From: Apostichopus japonicus
Taxonomy: Eukaryota; Echinodermata; Holothuroidea; Aspidochirotida; Stichopodidae
DNA length: 64,000 nucleotides
Assembly (NCBI RefSeq): GCF_037975245.1
Contig: NC_092572.1
Location: 19,466,489-19,530,488 of the forward strand
Direction: 5' to 3'
In this document: positions 31,954 to 45,154 of the stretch, in pieces
Position numbering within the stretch: position 1 is the stretch's first letter
Layout of the letters: each line of letters opens with the position of its first letter
The notes under the pieces: model-generated
Seen by the model: the letters and a program-made list of their open reading frames with translations, nothing else
Databases searched by the model: none
Told to the model about the DNA's origin: nothing
Made by a program: the position numbers and the translations under genes

Positions 31954-32103
31954 ATGATCAATTTTAGCACAGTTGCGTTTATGGGAGGAAGTTTCTGTAC
32001 GTTTATCCTGAATAAGATGGCCTCCGACGAAACAGACGGATGCGCATGTTTCTTCAAAGCTGGCCAAGGGTCGGATCTTGTGAAGTTAAAGTTCTCACTA
32101 AAG
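31954..32103 (+). CDS. UPA domain exon 2, copy A
   Basis: After TTTAAAG comes exactly 50 codons, phase 0 in and out, with a strong donor GTAAGT. The peptide reads INFSTVAFMGGSFCTFILN, then DGCACFFKAGQGSDLVKLK. The Cys-containing strand followed by a Gln/Gly turn and an alternating hydrophobic strand matches the second half of UPA domains. Phase and order agree with the exons on both sides. Confidence 0.65.
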
Positions 32104-34035
32104 GTAAGTTGCTCCGCTGTCGTTATTGTTTTTTTTTCTAATATATGTTGAGGCTTTTAGCAAAGTGTATCCTTCTATGTTCAATGTTTTACTTATTTTT
32201 AATATCGGATTACAAACGGTGTACATTTAACGGCAGCTGCAGATATGTCATCTGTATTTGTTCTCTCACAACTCCAATTCTCACGATGTTCAATGTTGTA
32301 TGTGTGTAGTCTATTTATGTATGTGTGTATGTATTATGTATGCGCGTATGTATATGTGTGTCTAAGGTGTAAACAAAATAAATAGAATGAGACATCAATT
32401 TTAGACTAACGCTACATCTCTATAATTTATTAACCGTCCTTCTGACTTAAAGGTAAAATTACTTTAGAAATACAAAAGGAAAATCCGAACAAATAAAACA
32501 GTTATCAAAACAGCTATCGCCTTTGTTCTTCCATTCAAATTTAAACAATAGTGTTCTTTGTGACCCTTGTAATGCACCATGTACAAAACAAGGACATTCT
32601 ACACCCAGGTCAAAGGTACCTGGTTTGTAACCATTGGCAGTTTTTTTTTCTGCCACGAGACGTCTACGAATGCCTTGAGATGATACTTCATTACACTCTT
32701 ATTGATCGTTGGGTGCTTTGAACGGAGAATATGTAGCTTTTCTTCCACGCATAGATTACACATATTCGATACGTGCTTCCTTGTGTTCGAAAGTTTTTAG
32801 GGTTTCCCAGGTTACAGTGCAGTTTTTCTGCTTTCTCTTAAGTGCCAATATATACAACGATAACTGCAGATAACAAACCAACCTCGTACATAGGTCTTCA
32901 GGGGCCCCATTTGCAAAGCCAGATACTATATACACACCCAATCCTTTAGAAATCAGAGATATGAGAAAGAAACCAAATTGTCTAAATATTAACGGGGATT
33001 TTAAGCGTTGTAGAGCAGTTGCCAATCGATGAATAAGCTGGAGCTGAAGGAAGAGGGATGTAGTATAACAAGTTCAAATTCTGGTAATGTAAGAACAACA
33101 AGGGAATAATACAAGTGAATAATATGTTTTCAAACATCTACAATGTGATCATCGAGGCACGGTGTATATTTCTTTATTTTCACTAATCATATTGAGTAAA
33201 GCAATGCATCATGACTTCATTTTGTGCTATAATGTTTTGACACCCAAAATATTGATTGCAGTTTATTGGTTACCAAAGGGAAATAACTTTGCAGACTTAT
33301 GCAGGGAAGCTTCTCCTTATAGAAATTAACAGCAATATCATATTTTCAACCACACAAGCTTTTGACCCTACATGCATGCGGTAACCACTGTTTATTGAAG
33401 CAGATCTTTCAAATGTATCGTATGCTAAGGTATGATAAGATACAAGCAATCAATACTGTGGCATGTGCTGCCATGTTGCTGGTGGAACTGGCACATTTTA
33501 GTGGGCAATATTGCAGTAATAACTTGTTTACCTAACAGACTGTAATTAATGGTGCTGCACTAATGGTTGCTTAATGATGCAAAGGTGACTATCATATTTG
33601 ATACCGTTGAGGTAGGGATATGTGAGGTTCAGTTTTGATGCAAGTCAGGATGAAGTCTGCCATTTTGTATATATGTTTTCTTCTCATGCCGTTTAACTGC
33701 TTTAAGCGCCAACATGGAATGCCCCCAAAAAATGAAAGCTAGGCCACCATACCCCCCCCCCCACAAAAAAAAGCGTTACTACGATATGATTATTATTTTT
33801 CACTAGACTATGTGCTATAGTTTAGCAGTGACGCCATGGTGCATGGCACGTTGCATATAAATGACTTAAATAACATACTACAGACTACATAATGTACTGA
33901 TAAATCAATCTTCTGTTTAAAACAAAAATATGTGGTTTAGTTCTTGAAGTATATACACATAAGAATGTCCATTACATCATGAAACCATGGGATGTCTCGA
34001 AATTAAAATAGTATTGATATGACATTAATTACAAG
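32104..34035. other. Intron between the UPA and linker exons
   Basis: About 1.9 kb, AT-rich, with GTAT-type simple repeats at about 32,315-32,365 and an AC-run at 33,752-33,770. Minus-strand open frames at 32,459-32,656 and 32,756-33,025 show no domain and are not called. Confidence 0.5.
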
Positions 34036-34167
34036 GAATCCAGTCAATCAAGAACTGAAGCAACCTTACCCTCGATGAGGTTTGCTACTGCAGGAGATAC
34101 ACACGAAGAACTTCCATCGACAATTGCACAAACCAAAGACAGTGATGTTAGTGATGAGTCTCTTCAG
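34036..34167 (+). CDS. Linker exon between UPA and Death domain, copy A
   Basis: The acceptor ATTACAAG and donor GTAACT enclose exactly 44 codons, phase 0 in and out. The peptide is Ser/Thr/acid-rich, with ESSQSRTEATLPSMRF at the start and KDSDVSDESLQ at the end, as expected of a flexible linker before a Death domain. I chose this acceptor because it is the only nearby AG that keeps phase 0. Confidence 0.5.
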
Positions 34168-35296
34168 GTAACTGTTTGATCGTTGCTTTATTCTGCGAAG
34201 AGCTACTTCAACGGTAAAATTCAGCTTAATAGATTGTAATTTATTAAGTATTATCCAATTAGGCCTTCTCGAGAAGATAACGCGAAACTGTAAACCGAAA
34301 CGAACCTTTATCGCGTATTTGTCTTCGGTATCATTATTGTAAGTAATTTCTTACTTATATTGATTTCATTCCGTTCTCAAGTGTTTTTTTCATGTCTTTG
34401 TCCCCATCAGCCTTAACTGCAAAATTCGTAAAGTGCTTTGCGCTGCTACCTACGAACACACTTCCGGGTCTCTGTGCACTGCCTCTTTATTCAGAATTGT
34501 TCATTTTGAACTAAAACATCTGCGTTTTGAATCGAGTTGTAAGTCGAGAGGAATGAAATTGGGTTCACACTCTGTCACAGTTACACTGAAATCAACTTGT
34601 GGGAACCTCCTCCCGACGCAGCATTTGGCCTTATTCTACGGGACGTGTCATCCACAGGCGATGAACACACAATGTTCATTCATTTGAGAAGAAATGTTAG
34701 CTTCCTCTCTCCTGCCCTGCACTGTGCCTGATACACAGCGTATTCTCTATATGTAGTTGTCACCGACGAGTACTTTTCAACTACTCATCCACCGGAGATG
34801 GCCCAGGAGTTTTGATCTCCTTCTTAATCTTCTGATCGATGTACCCCGAAAGTTACCGGACACCAACATCTCTCTTTTCATGACAGGGGAGGGTCTTTCA
34901 TTCATACATCATATGATGAACCTACATGCCTAGCCGCTTTCACGGTAACCGTGAAAGCATACGTCATGTCAAAATTCTCTGCCAGTATAACGGCAGCAGC
35001 CCGGCAGTGTATTGCCGTTCAAACATATTTAAAGGATTCTACGGTCATTTCGTTGCTGCACTGTGCTAAACATAGGTATATTTTCGCAGATAAGGTATAT
35101 AGGAAAGTGTATGATTTGCGTAGAGACATATAAGTATATGAAATCCCACATCAATTCTCAAAGCAAAAAGTTTTTTGGTTTAAATGAAGAATTAATTAGG
35201 ATCATCTTCTCATATAATTTTATTCACGATGGTTCTCCAGAACATCAACAATATTTGATATGAGTGTACTATTTCTCTTATATTTCGTTTTCATAG
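34168..35296. other. Last intron of copy A gene
   Basis: It contains a 23-bp inverted repeat with a 1-nt centre at 34,936-34,958 (arm GCTTTCACGGT). Open frames at 34,433-34,687 and 34,951-35,133 have no recognisable domain. Confidence 0.45.
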
Positions 35297-35545
35297 GAAT
35301 TGTCCCAAAAAATTGGCAAATTCTGGAGGGATGTTGGAAGGAATCTTAAGTTGACTGAAGAACAACTAAAAAACTACGAACAAAAGGGTTATCCAAATCT
35401 CAAGGAGAAAATATACCAAATGCTACTTGAGTGGAAACAGAAAAGAGCTAGCGCTGCAACTTATGTCGTTCTCGCAGATGCTTTGAGAAAAGCAGGAAGA
35501 GTTGATTTACAAGAATATTTGCTCAAAAAATATATGCCTACATGA
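35297..35545 (+). CDS. Death domain terminal exon, copy A
   Basis: The acceptor CGTTTTCATAG is followed by 82 codons in phase 0 and TGA at 35,543-35,545. The peptide starts ELSQKIGKFWRDVGRNLKL and contains NLKEKIYQMLLEWKQK, then VLADALRKAGRVDLQEYLL. The conserved Trp in helix 1, the LLxxWK helix and the L-xx-AL-xx-xGR-xD ending are standard for a Death domain, full length at about 82 residues. Death domains recruit partners by homotypic binding in apoptosis or NF-kB signalling. Being C-terminal after ZU5 and UPA, this matches UNC5, UNC5CL and PIDD order. No transmembrane segment is seen in any exon here. Confidence 0.9.
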   Translation, partial: ELSQKIGKFWRDVGRNLKLTEEQLKNYEQKGYPNLKEKIYQMLLEWKQKRASAATYVVLADALRKAGRVDLQEYLLKKYMPT

Positions 35546-37140
35546 GTTTAAATGTAGACAAAAGCCAATTCAAACAAGTAAAACAGAACCAGAGGAAGTA
35601 ATCTACATCATAAGCATTCCATTGAAGAGTAGAATCTTGTATAAACTATCTTTTGTAGTACCCAGATTGACAAGTTCATTCATGTACCAAAGAATCCTTC
35701 CCTTTAAATTGTTACACAAGAAAACAGTATAATGCTGCCGCAGCGGTTCATCTAAACGGATTTAATTTTTCGTTGTGACTTTTCATGTTAAACTGAAAAG
35801 TGGAGTCATATGCCATTTGTTAATTTGAATTTTTGAGCAGGCTGCGATCTTTCATTGCGATATCTTGTGAAAGACTTGATGTCAATCATGTGGCTGCGAA
35901 AACCAGTTAAACCAGTAATGCAGGATTGAAATTGACTTCAACTAGCCTAATCGTGCTATATATTGATACTGAATAGGATACAGCACAATTTGTAATGGGA
36001 TCAAGGCTGACCAAGAAAGACGTGGTTATGGGTAATCAATTAATGTTGTAAATTAAACAAAAACAATGAATGGATTAATACTTACATTATTTATTCCAAT
36101 ATTGAACTCAAAATTAAATAAAACTGTTAGCAAACTGCTTATCCACTAGAGAGCCTGTGTAAGACAATGTGTAAAAGTAAATTGACCTGACGTTTCGATC
36201 CTTGTAGAATCTTCTTCAGAGGCTAAATGACAAGTAACATACAGTAACAGAAGGGACAAACACACGTTCAGATCACAGACAGGTTGAAGAGCAGGGTGAA
36301 CACAAAGAGATAGATGTAATATCTTGAAGATATATTCTGTACATATTTACTGACGATTTTGTATAGTCAAATTACAAACATGGTTTGGTAAACACTTTTT
36401 AGTGCAAGTTTTTATAATCTTTATATTCATTTTATATAAATAGCTAAAATTTCGTTTGTCTTGAAAGCAGGAAACGCCAATTCTGTGCGTTGTAGTAATT
36501 TCATAAAATATTCACACATTAACAATTTCCTTTTACAAGTGCATATCTGTCTTATTCTGTGGCGTCACATTTGATCAAACTTCGATAAAATTGCGTAATT
36601 GAATATCTAACATTAGGGCAAAGTCAGAGAGATCATCTTCACTGCAACCTATAATAAAACACTTTTACTTTCATCATTTCGATATAACCGTATAAACATC
36701 CGCTTTCTTTTAAGGTATTAGGGAGTTGCTCGGCACATTTATTCCAATTATCTACTTTATCCCAGACTTGTAGTACAGTTTTAGTACAAAAGCATGAGTA
36801 AGCTGCGCTAACAAAATTCCCCTTGGTATGAGTGGGATCAAAAGTTTTGGTGCAGCCACTTGGGTGGGCTTAGATGGTAAGTCGCCCAGTGAAAGGGATC
36901 TAAGGGGAAGAGTGTCCCGGTCTCTTTGAGAAATTTTGTTACAATGCTGTATTTTCTAATTTATTGTGCACAAGGAATTTTGTAATACCGTCTGCCATTG
37001 GGGCAGTGGGTAGGGTTGGGGGGAGGGGTAGTAAAGGATAAATCCTAAGTAGAAGTATACGTGATTGTGCCTCTAGGCACAAAGCACTAAGAGCAAGTAG
37101 AAGCAGTTTATCTTGCACTAGTATATATGACTATATAGGA
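35546..37140. other. 3' region of the Death-domain gene and spacer
   Basis: It presumably holds the 3' untranslated region; AATAAA occurs near 36,117-36,122. A Penelope-like 3' fragment is annotated separately at 36,165-36,320. No other gene is seen. Confidence 0.45.
36165..36320 (-). mobile_element. Penelope-like element 3' end fragment
   Basis: The stretch matches 29,354-29,500: TGACGTTTCGATCCT, AATCTTCTTCAGA, GCTAAATGACAAGTAACA and GGTGAACACAAAGAGATAGA. Only the 3' tail is present, a short 5'-truncated insertion in the same orientation as the larger copy. Confidence 0.8.
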
Positions 37141-37159
37141 ATAAGGTTTCCCAAATGTA

Positions 37160-37285
37160 TCGAGTACGAGTACAAAGCCACGAGTACAGGAACTACAGTA
37201 CAGAAACTACAATACAGGAACTACAGTACATGATCTGCAGTAAACGAACTATAGTACAGGAACTATAGTACATTAACTACATTCC
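37160..37285. repeat. Short tandem repeat of ACAGTACAGGAACT type
   Basis: About seven diverged units of roughly 15 bp (AGTACAGGAACTACA and variants). Confidence 0.75.
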
Positions 37286-37299
37286 AGTAACTCTGCAAG

Positions 37300-40220
37300 T
37301 ACGTACTAACTACAAGTCTGTTTTGTACACCCATATTATTCATGTTAGGGGAAATTGTTCATACCGCTAACACTAGTGAATAGGTTTAGGGTTCTTGTTG
37401 GAATCATCGACGATCCCGGTTTGCACATGCGCAGTTAAAGCCATGATGTAACCGTCTTAACCAGCAGCGTTTAAATAGAATCAATAAAAAGGTTGGTTAC
37501 ATACACGTTATAAACATGCCAAACATCGCTGATATCTCATCACACACTTGAGAAACACAGTAAGTAAGTTATATGCTGCAACAGGAAAAAAATGGGCGGG
37601 GATCTTATACATTATTAAAGATGTTTTTCTCTTTGAATGGTTGAAGTAGTACCGACACTCAAGTTAATGATACTTTGCTATATTGTATTGAAAAGTATGT
37701 ATTCCTATGTAGGATTAGATAGTTGATAAGATCAAATTTATTTTCTTTTAAAGGTGGTTCATGTTAACTAGTCTTGCGATCTTGCAGTCTTATAGTCTTG
37801 CGGTCCGCTGAGTTGACATGCTGTATGCGGATTAAGACTATAACATTGTTTTGTAATTGACGTATTTTTTTGCTTTTTTTATTATTAAAGAAATTGTTAT
37901 TAACTCTATTTAGCATAGAACAACAGTAACAACGTAGACAACAGTAAGCACACAATTTGTAGGACTACATCTCATAACGCTAATTATGGCATTAAAAGTA
38001 GTGATTCTTGAAAGGCTTAATGAAACTGATTGATAAGAAGAAGAAGAAACTTACTGGGTTTCTTTTATCTTTATTTTTTTACAATTTCAGTTTTTCATCA
38101 CTTTTCCTTACAGAATCGGCGTTATTTCTACTATTTATATACTACATATACTATTTGTTTCTATTTTAAATTAACAACAACAAATATTAGGAATGGTTTT
38201 GTTCCTCTGTTTGTCTACAGGGTTTTATTTTTGGTGACTCCAAAACTAACTGCCTGGGGTCACGGGGGTATTCTTCCTTGCCAAAAGATGTGGTCTGGTC
38301 CACACTTTTAAGACGCCGGATACAGGTATCCTACCTTTGACACGTGCCAAAAGCTGAAAGGTTTGACTCCGCCTATAGCGACTACCTTGTGGGCGGTGAT
38401 CTTCTGAAGCCTGTCCTAAAGCGTACTATATCAGTGTCAGTTAGCATAAAGGGGGTATGATTCACTGGATAAGTATCCAAGGGGGTGTAGTTATTTTCAT
38501 ATGTGCATTTCTTTTACGTTTTCTTTTACCAATAATCATTGAAATATCTCGTGCCAATAAATCCATGAGAATTAAAAGCAGAGTGTTTGCGTGGTTTCTT
38601 GATTATCAATTGAGCGTTACTTTCTAGAAAGGGTCACTATGTGTCACTTGTGACATTTCTGGTGGAAGTGCAGGGCACATTGCCCAATTTTTCAAAGAGT
38701 GACCATTGCAAGGAGAGTAACAGTTCTAATTGATGATCATTTGTGTTGTTGTTTATGGTGGTGGTGGTATTGGAAGTAGTATATAGCAGTAGTAACAATA
38801 AAAATAGTTATAATAAATTCTGAGTACTTGGGATTATACATCGATGACAGATTTACCTTATCTTGCCTAACAATGTATTGGGTGGTTTCAATAGCTGTTA
38901 CATTATGCCATGAAACTTGTATCCATCTAATTTTATTGTAAAATCCCGTCTGAAGGCGCAATCCTTAAAATTGGGGTTGGCGAAGAGAGCTTCGACAAAA
39001 ACATGGCAATGGGTAAGATATAAGTGCTCGTTGCACATTGGTATCGTTTATTCAAACCTCTTTAGCATACAAGGGTCATTAAATATATTGTGCTTACAAT
39101 ATACGGCTCTTATAGTTTTCCTTACGTAACGCAGAATGTTTACTGTTAACGCAAGAACGCAATACCACAACGCGGCGTCTAAACTTTGCGCACAACACGG
39201 CGCTACCCGCAGAGTACAGATATGAACTCAGATTTAAGGCTACAGAGTTAACTCTACGGTGTCAATAACGCCGTTAAGCGATGTAAATACACTAAGAAAC
39301 AATCGATGGACTAAATGACCGCAATGTGGATCATTCAATCTAGTTTTTTTTTTTCTGATAGCTGAACTAGGTCTCATGCACTCATGCTGCTTATTACAGA
39401 CTGACTGAACTATATCCATCAACCGCAGAACACTAGCTGGTACTTACAATCGTAGGTACAGTTTCACGCAGTTCTGAGCGCAACTAATTAATGTTAATAT
39501 CGTGAATGTTAATAATCGGTGAATAACGTCAATCCTAAATAACTAGGCGTACTCTACCTCAGTGCAATAGTGCAGTTTACTAACAACTCATAAGACTCAC
39601 AATGTATTAAATATTATTATGAACACTTACAATACATACGAACATTTAGACACGGCGCCGTGGTATTAGAAACATAACCAACTTGATTGATAGAAATGAT
39701 AGGATAACGTACCGTACGTAGACTTGCATCTCGTCTTGTATGAGATTTTGTCAAAGAGCGCCAAACTGCACGTTACAATCAGCTTATTTTATATTAGTCT
39801 GAGCATTGGCCTATGTTTACGCGTGCGAGAAGTTCCTAATTCTAAGAACACGCTTCTGAGTTTCGGTCACCAGTCTTCCGGAGACCGGAAAGCCCAACTC
39901 TTTGAACAAAGGCCATGAGCACGGTTGTTTACGTCATCGAAAACAACTTAGGGGGATAACGGGGATTTCCAAGAAAGAATTGCAACATTACTTCAAGCTT
40001 AAACAGTTAATTCAGCGTAAACAATAACTTACAAAAGTTAAAATATTAGTTCAGTTATATTATCTTTACCTGCAACCAGGGAGGTCTGCTGCGACTTTGC
40101 AACAATTCTTCCTACGGTACTTCAAACTACAACAAACGTATTTGTGGTCAACCTAGCCATTTCCGATCTCATTTCTTGCGTGTTTATTTTATTTCATCTA
40201 GTAGCGTTGTTTAGCGTTAA
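37300..40220. other. Spacer with no recognisable gene
   Basis: I see no exon with convincing splice context. Open frames of 60-90 codons on both strands look random. The sequence around 38,230-38,420 is locally GC-richer without a clear assignment. Confidence 0.4.
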
Positions 40221-40842
<622 letters not shown>

Positions 40843-40948
40843 ATGTATCTTGTGCTTCCCAATCGCTACGAGAGTTCAAGAAAGATTTGGAACTGTTCGA
40901 GGGCTCCGAAGCACTTCCCTTGGACCACGGAGAGGGGATCCATTATGA

Positions 40949-42118
40949 CCACCTTAACTCCCCGCCAATCTCCTCCTGATCGGAAATACGTCGCTCCTTG
41001 ACCTCTGAGTATACAGTCGTTACAACAAGTTGCCAAGTGCTCACAACACGCGAATATGTTATAACCCCCTCCAACTCTTCAGCTGCCCAACCTTCCTCCC
41101 ACTTCCCATAATTTCTTGAAAAAATTGTTGTGCATGTGGGCCTCCTGAAAATAGCGGATCTTTAGCAGTAGCCTATTGTTTTCAAGGAGGAATACATTTC
41201 GGTTCAGTTAACTAGTCTAAAATGAGTTTAAAGAAAGAAAGTCAAAATTATGGAATAATGGACCTTTGAAACACAAGAATCAAGCAGTTTCTCTACAAGG
41301 GTATGCTGTTAGTTATCATATTCAGGTACGGACGCAACCAGCTGTTTTATAATCAATGGCAACACATTAATGATTTCACTCTGTATGACAATTCAATTAC
41401 CCATTGTAATGCATTGACCATTATTACACTAAATATATTACAAGTGAAGCAAATTTGGAGGAAAATGGATGAGTAGGGTTTTGTAACTTTATGGACATGA
41501 CGTGTTAAACTTGAATACAAAGCTATCGACAAGAAGAAAACTACAAAATACAGCAAATTTACAAATAAACAACGTAAAAGCTGAGATGTCACTATGGTAA
41601 TCGACTTCATTTAACTTATGCGACCAGGAGATCATTACTTAGACAAATATATAGTGATGTCTTGAATACACTGATCTGTATATTATATGACCCGAATTCA
41701 TAAAAAACTTTCTAAAATCCCCAGAAGACTCTAAATTTTAATCATAAATGGTCAATATTGTCTCACTTACAGTAACACTCGAAGGTTTTACTGAACAGCT
41801 TTCGGAAGTACTTTTTGTTCCGTTCTGAACCATTAAAGTATTCCAAAATGTAGAGATTGGTTCACTTTATCTTGGCAGGTGAAAAAGAGTTTTATTTTTG
41901 CTTGATAAATTTTTGAAGCAAATGACCATTATTGGACTTTCTAGCATATTTTAAGGTTATACCTTTGACCTCTAGCAATTTATTCCACAAAATATAATAG
42001 ACATTCAGACTTAAATAAGGTATAATTCAAGTTATTTACTGTAGTGACAGGATTTTTTTTTGAGAAAACGAACTGATTTAATTGTTTCACTGAAAATAAT
42101 ATTTAGTAATATAAACAC
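40949..42118. other. Spacer with no recognisable gene
   Basis: AT-rich, nothing identifiable. Confidence 0.4.
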
Positions 42119-42893
42119 ATTTTCACATCTAGTATTTATCACTCGTCGAGTTCATTTTCTCTACTACACACTAGTACATCTAGTATGTATCACTAGACAA
42201 GTTTCGTGTTCTTCACTACACACTAGTACATTAAGTGTGTAGTACTAGTACTAGTCAAGTTTCGTGTTCTTTACTACACACTGGTACATGTAGTGTATGT
42301 CATTCGTCAAGTTTCGTGTTCTTTACTACACACTAGTACATCTAGTGTGTAGCAATAGTCAAGTTTCGTGTTCTTTACTACACACTGGTACACGTAGTAT
42401 GTAGCAATAGTCAAGTTTCGTGTACTTTACTACACACTAGTACAGCTAGTACGTATCACTAGTCAAGTTTCGTGTTCTTTACTACACACTAGTACATCTA
42501 GTATTGACCACTAGTCAAGTTTCGTGTTCTTTACTACACACTAGTACAGCTAGTACGTATCACTAGTCAAGTTTCGTGTTCTTTACTACACACTAGTACA
42601 TCTAGTATTGACCACTAGTCAAGTTTCGTGTTCTTTACTACACACTTGTACATCTAGTATGTATCACAAGTCAAGTTTCGTGTTCTTTACTACACACTTG
42701 TACATCTTGTATTTACCACTCGTCAAGTTTCGTGTTCTTTACTACACATTATAGTACATCTAGTATTGATCACTCGTCAAGTTTCGTGTTTTTTACTACA
42801 CACTAGTGCATCTACTATTTATCATTATAATCAAGTTTTGTGTTTTTTACTACACACTAATACATCTACTATTTATCACTAGTTTCGTGTACT
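42119..42893. repeat. Minisatellite, period about 52 bp
   Basis: The core GTCAAGTTTCGTGTTCTTTA recurs at 42,259, 42,311, 42,363, 42,415 and 42,467 and on to about 42,830. Each unit carries CTACACACTAGTACATCTAG, containing the palindrome ACTAGT. About 14 units are present, more diverged at both ends. Confidence 0.9.
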
Positions 42894-43829
42894 GGTGTAC
42901 GTTTCATTAACAATTTATCATCCCTGCAGCAAGGCATGTTGGATAATAAGATGGAGGTGAGCTTAAACCTGATGCGTCGATTATTATATCTAATACGCCT
43001 TCTTTATTCATACATTTAAAAAAGGAAATACAGACCAGGGAAAATACGTCATGTAAGTAGGGTGAAAAATTTAGCCTATATGTTAATGTTTCTTTTGAAC
43101 AGCAATTACAGCCTTTCACAAGGGTTGACACATTGGTGATCCTGATCGTCCTCAGTTGGGTAAATAGGACCTGGAAGATCAAAGTAGTGTAAAAGAGGGG
43201 GGAAATCGTCCTCTCTCGTTAAAAATACACAAAGCTTTTGTAAACTGTTCAATTTTTGACAGTAAATAGATAAAATTCATTTTTAAGATCAACCGGCTAA
43301 TCTGTTCATATTTTGGACAGTTACCCGCTTATAGTGTTAAGGTGTAGTGTTCCTTGACCCGCCCCCAGTCCCTTTAATTTTGTTCTGAGAACGTCCATTA
43401 TTGTGACAATATTATCACAGGCTAAATTATTCAGCTGAAAAATTGATGTTAGTACATTTGCAGGAATACGAAATGATTAGGTTAGATCGACACTAAATAC
43501 GAAACAATTCATAATCAAACCTGAAATATATACCAGCAAAACACATTTAAGATACATTGACAGAACACAAATGTGTCTTTAAGTAGCATTTATAACACAT
43601 TAAAAACATGGCGATCCAACGTTGACCAAGGTGTACAAAACACGAGCCTCAAATATAATGAAAAGTGAGTGGTTCTTTTTGGAATTATTTAAAGTAGGTG
43701 CTAAACGGTGGAAGTGCATATTTAATTAATTTGAAAGCCATTTGCAGACCCACATCACCGTATTGTGTACAATATTTCATCAGCAATCGATGCCCTAGGA
43801 CTCCGGCTCGGCGAACAAGGGTATTTAAT
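42894..43829. other. Spacer with no recognisable gene
   Basis: Nothing identifiable; a short G-run lies near 43,893, just beyond the stretch. Confidence 0.35.
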
Positions 43830-44580
43830 GCAAGAAATTGTCAAACTCTTCAAGAAAGCAGGGCACTGTAAAGCCATTTACTCGTGAAGGAGGGGGGCGG
43901 TATATGATTATGTAGTGAACACCATTGTGTGGATCAAGTATGCTTGAATACTCAAAAGTAGTAGTTTGAATCTTCAAAGGATGCAGTCTGAAGCCAAGTT
44001 GTGATTTAAAAAGTACACCGATACCCCCATGATTACTTGTTCTATGGGAAAGATTAAGGAAGGTGTATCCGCCAGGTTTCAGTTCACCTATAACAACAGG
44101 ATCGTCAGTAGCTAGCCAGGTTTCAACGAGTTATTCTGAGTAACATATGCAATCAGTGATGTTGTTATGTTTCTAATAGATATTGGGTTCCACAATAGAT
44201 TATCAAACACAGGCTCTCTGTGTATGTAGGGATACACAAGTTTGCTAGGTTTAGAATCAGCATGATTTTTTCTTTCTTGTATAGGCCTATTGGCCGTAAC
44301 TGTGCATGGAATGTTATTACAATTATTTGTGGTAGACTGATCATGTAATTGTTCATTTTCTAGGATGACGCCTTCCTGATCGTCTGCCCCTCCGGATTGG
44401 GGGCTTAGCACGTAGCCCAAGTGAGATTATATTTGACCACACATCTTGAGACAGTTTGGTGTGGACTGGCACCTTTAGTTCTAGAAGCTGATTTCTTGTA
44501 TAACACATAGTGTTATGGTGACTCAAGTCACATTGCCAATCAATTGTTCTTACTGAAGATGAATGGGATGAGTTGGCCAT
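43830..44580 (-). mobile_element. CR1-like LINE fragment: start of ORF2 and AP-endonuclease domain
   Basis: The minus strand begins with a frame containing CYTRNQLLELKVPVHTKL and IRRGRRSGRRHPRK, the usual N-terminus of this LINE ORF2. After frame shifts it reads ETWLATDDPVVIGELKPGGY (about 44,130-44,072) and HGGIGVLFKSQL, then IIIYRPPPSR (about 43,900). ETWL, the GGIGVL strand and YRPP are endonuclease-domain landmarks. It breaks off before the reverse transcriptase. It may be of the same family as the 3' piece at 24,947-26,443. Confidence 0.75.
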
Positions 44581-45052
44581 AATTAGAGGGGGATGAGTTG
44601 GCCATAATTAGAGGTATTATCAACACTAGAAGAGTGGTGATCAGTGTCATCAACTTATTGATTCAGATAGTTCTATGGCAGACTATGCTTTTCCATAATC
44701 ATTACTGATACCAAGAAAAAAAATTCCACAAGACGCAGCGAAAACACAGTTAGCTCCCAAAACTTGTCCAGGAGCTTCCATGGATGTTAAGCTTACTCCT
44801 AGTAACAAAAATAGCACACGTGAAGATCTAAATATACAATCCTGCCAATGTATTTGGGGAGAGGTGTGCTGCAACAACCAGCAAACACCAGCAAACAAAG
44901 TATTGAGGCTGAGAAAAAGTTATAAAAAAAATGGAAATTTACCTTTTGGCTTTGATAATGTTTTAAATAATTAAGGGTCATAAGAGGCAATTTGGTGCAA
45001 TCTGGTGATTATCCATTATGAAAGAACAAAAAGATGTTTTCCGCTTGAATAG
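44581..45052. other. Spacer, nothing recognised
   Basis: A short direct repeat of GGGGATGAGTTGGCCATAAT occurs at about 44,563 and 44,589. Overlapping open frames at 44,680-44,990 have no domain. Confidence 0.35.
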
Positions 45053-45154
45053 TTGTGGCGGAAGCATACTTCAGCCCTCCATCTCAAGAGGGTTTGGGGA
45101 AAGTTTACAACGTGAAGAAGAGTGTTGACAATTTAAACTTTAAACTCATGCAAG
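45053..45154 (+). CDS. Tentative integrin-alpha-like FG-GAP exon
   Basis: An AG acceptor (CGCTTGAATAG) precedes an open stretch ending at donor GTAATA, phase 1 in and out. The peptide reads VVAEAYFSPPSQEGLGKVY and then a segment ending NLNFKLMQ. The pattern V-V-A-x-A-x-x-F-S-P-P-S-x-E-G-x-G-x-V-Y resembles one blade of the integrin alpha beta-propeller, normally with GAP where AEA stands here. It could be a decayed exon. A compatible later piece lies at 47,370. The intervening exons were not found. Confidence 0.35.

Noticed and set aside
44353-44580. Stand-alone minus-strand gene with an Arg-rich end
   Set aside because: The RRGRRSGRR ending followed by ETWL and YRPP motifs shows it is the start of a LINE ORF2.
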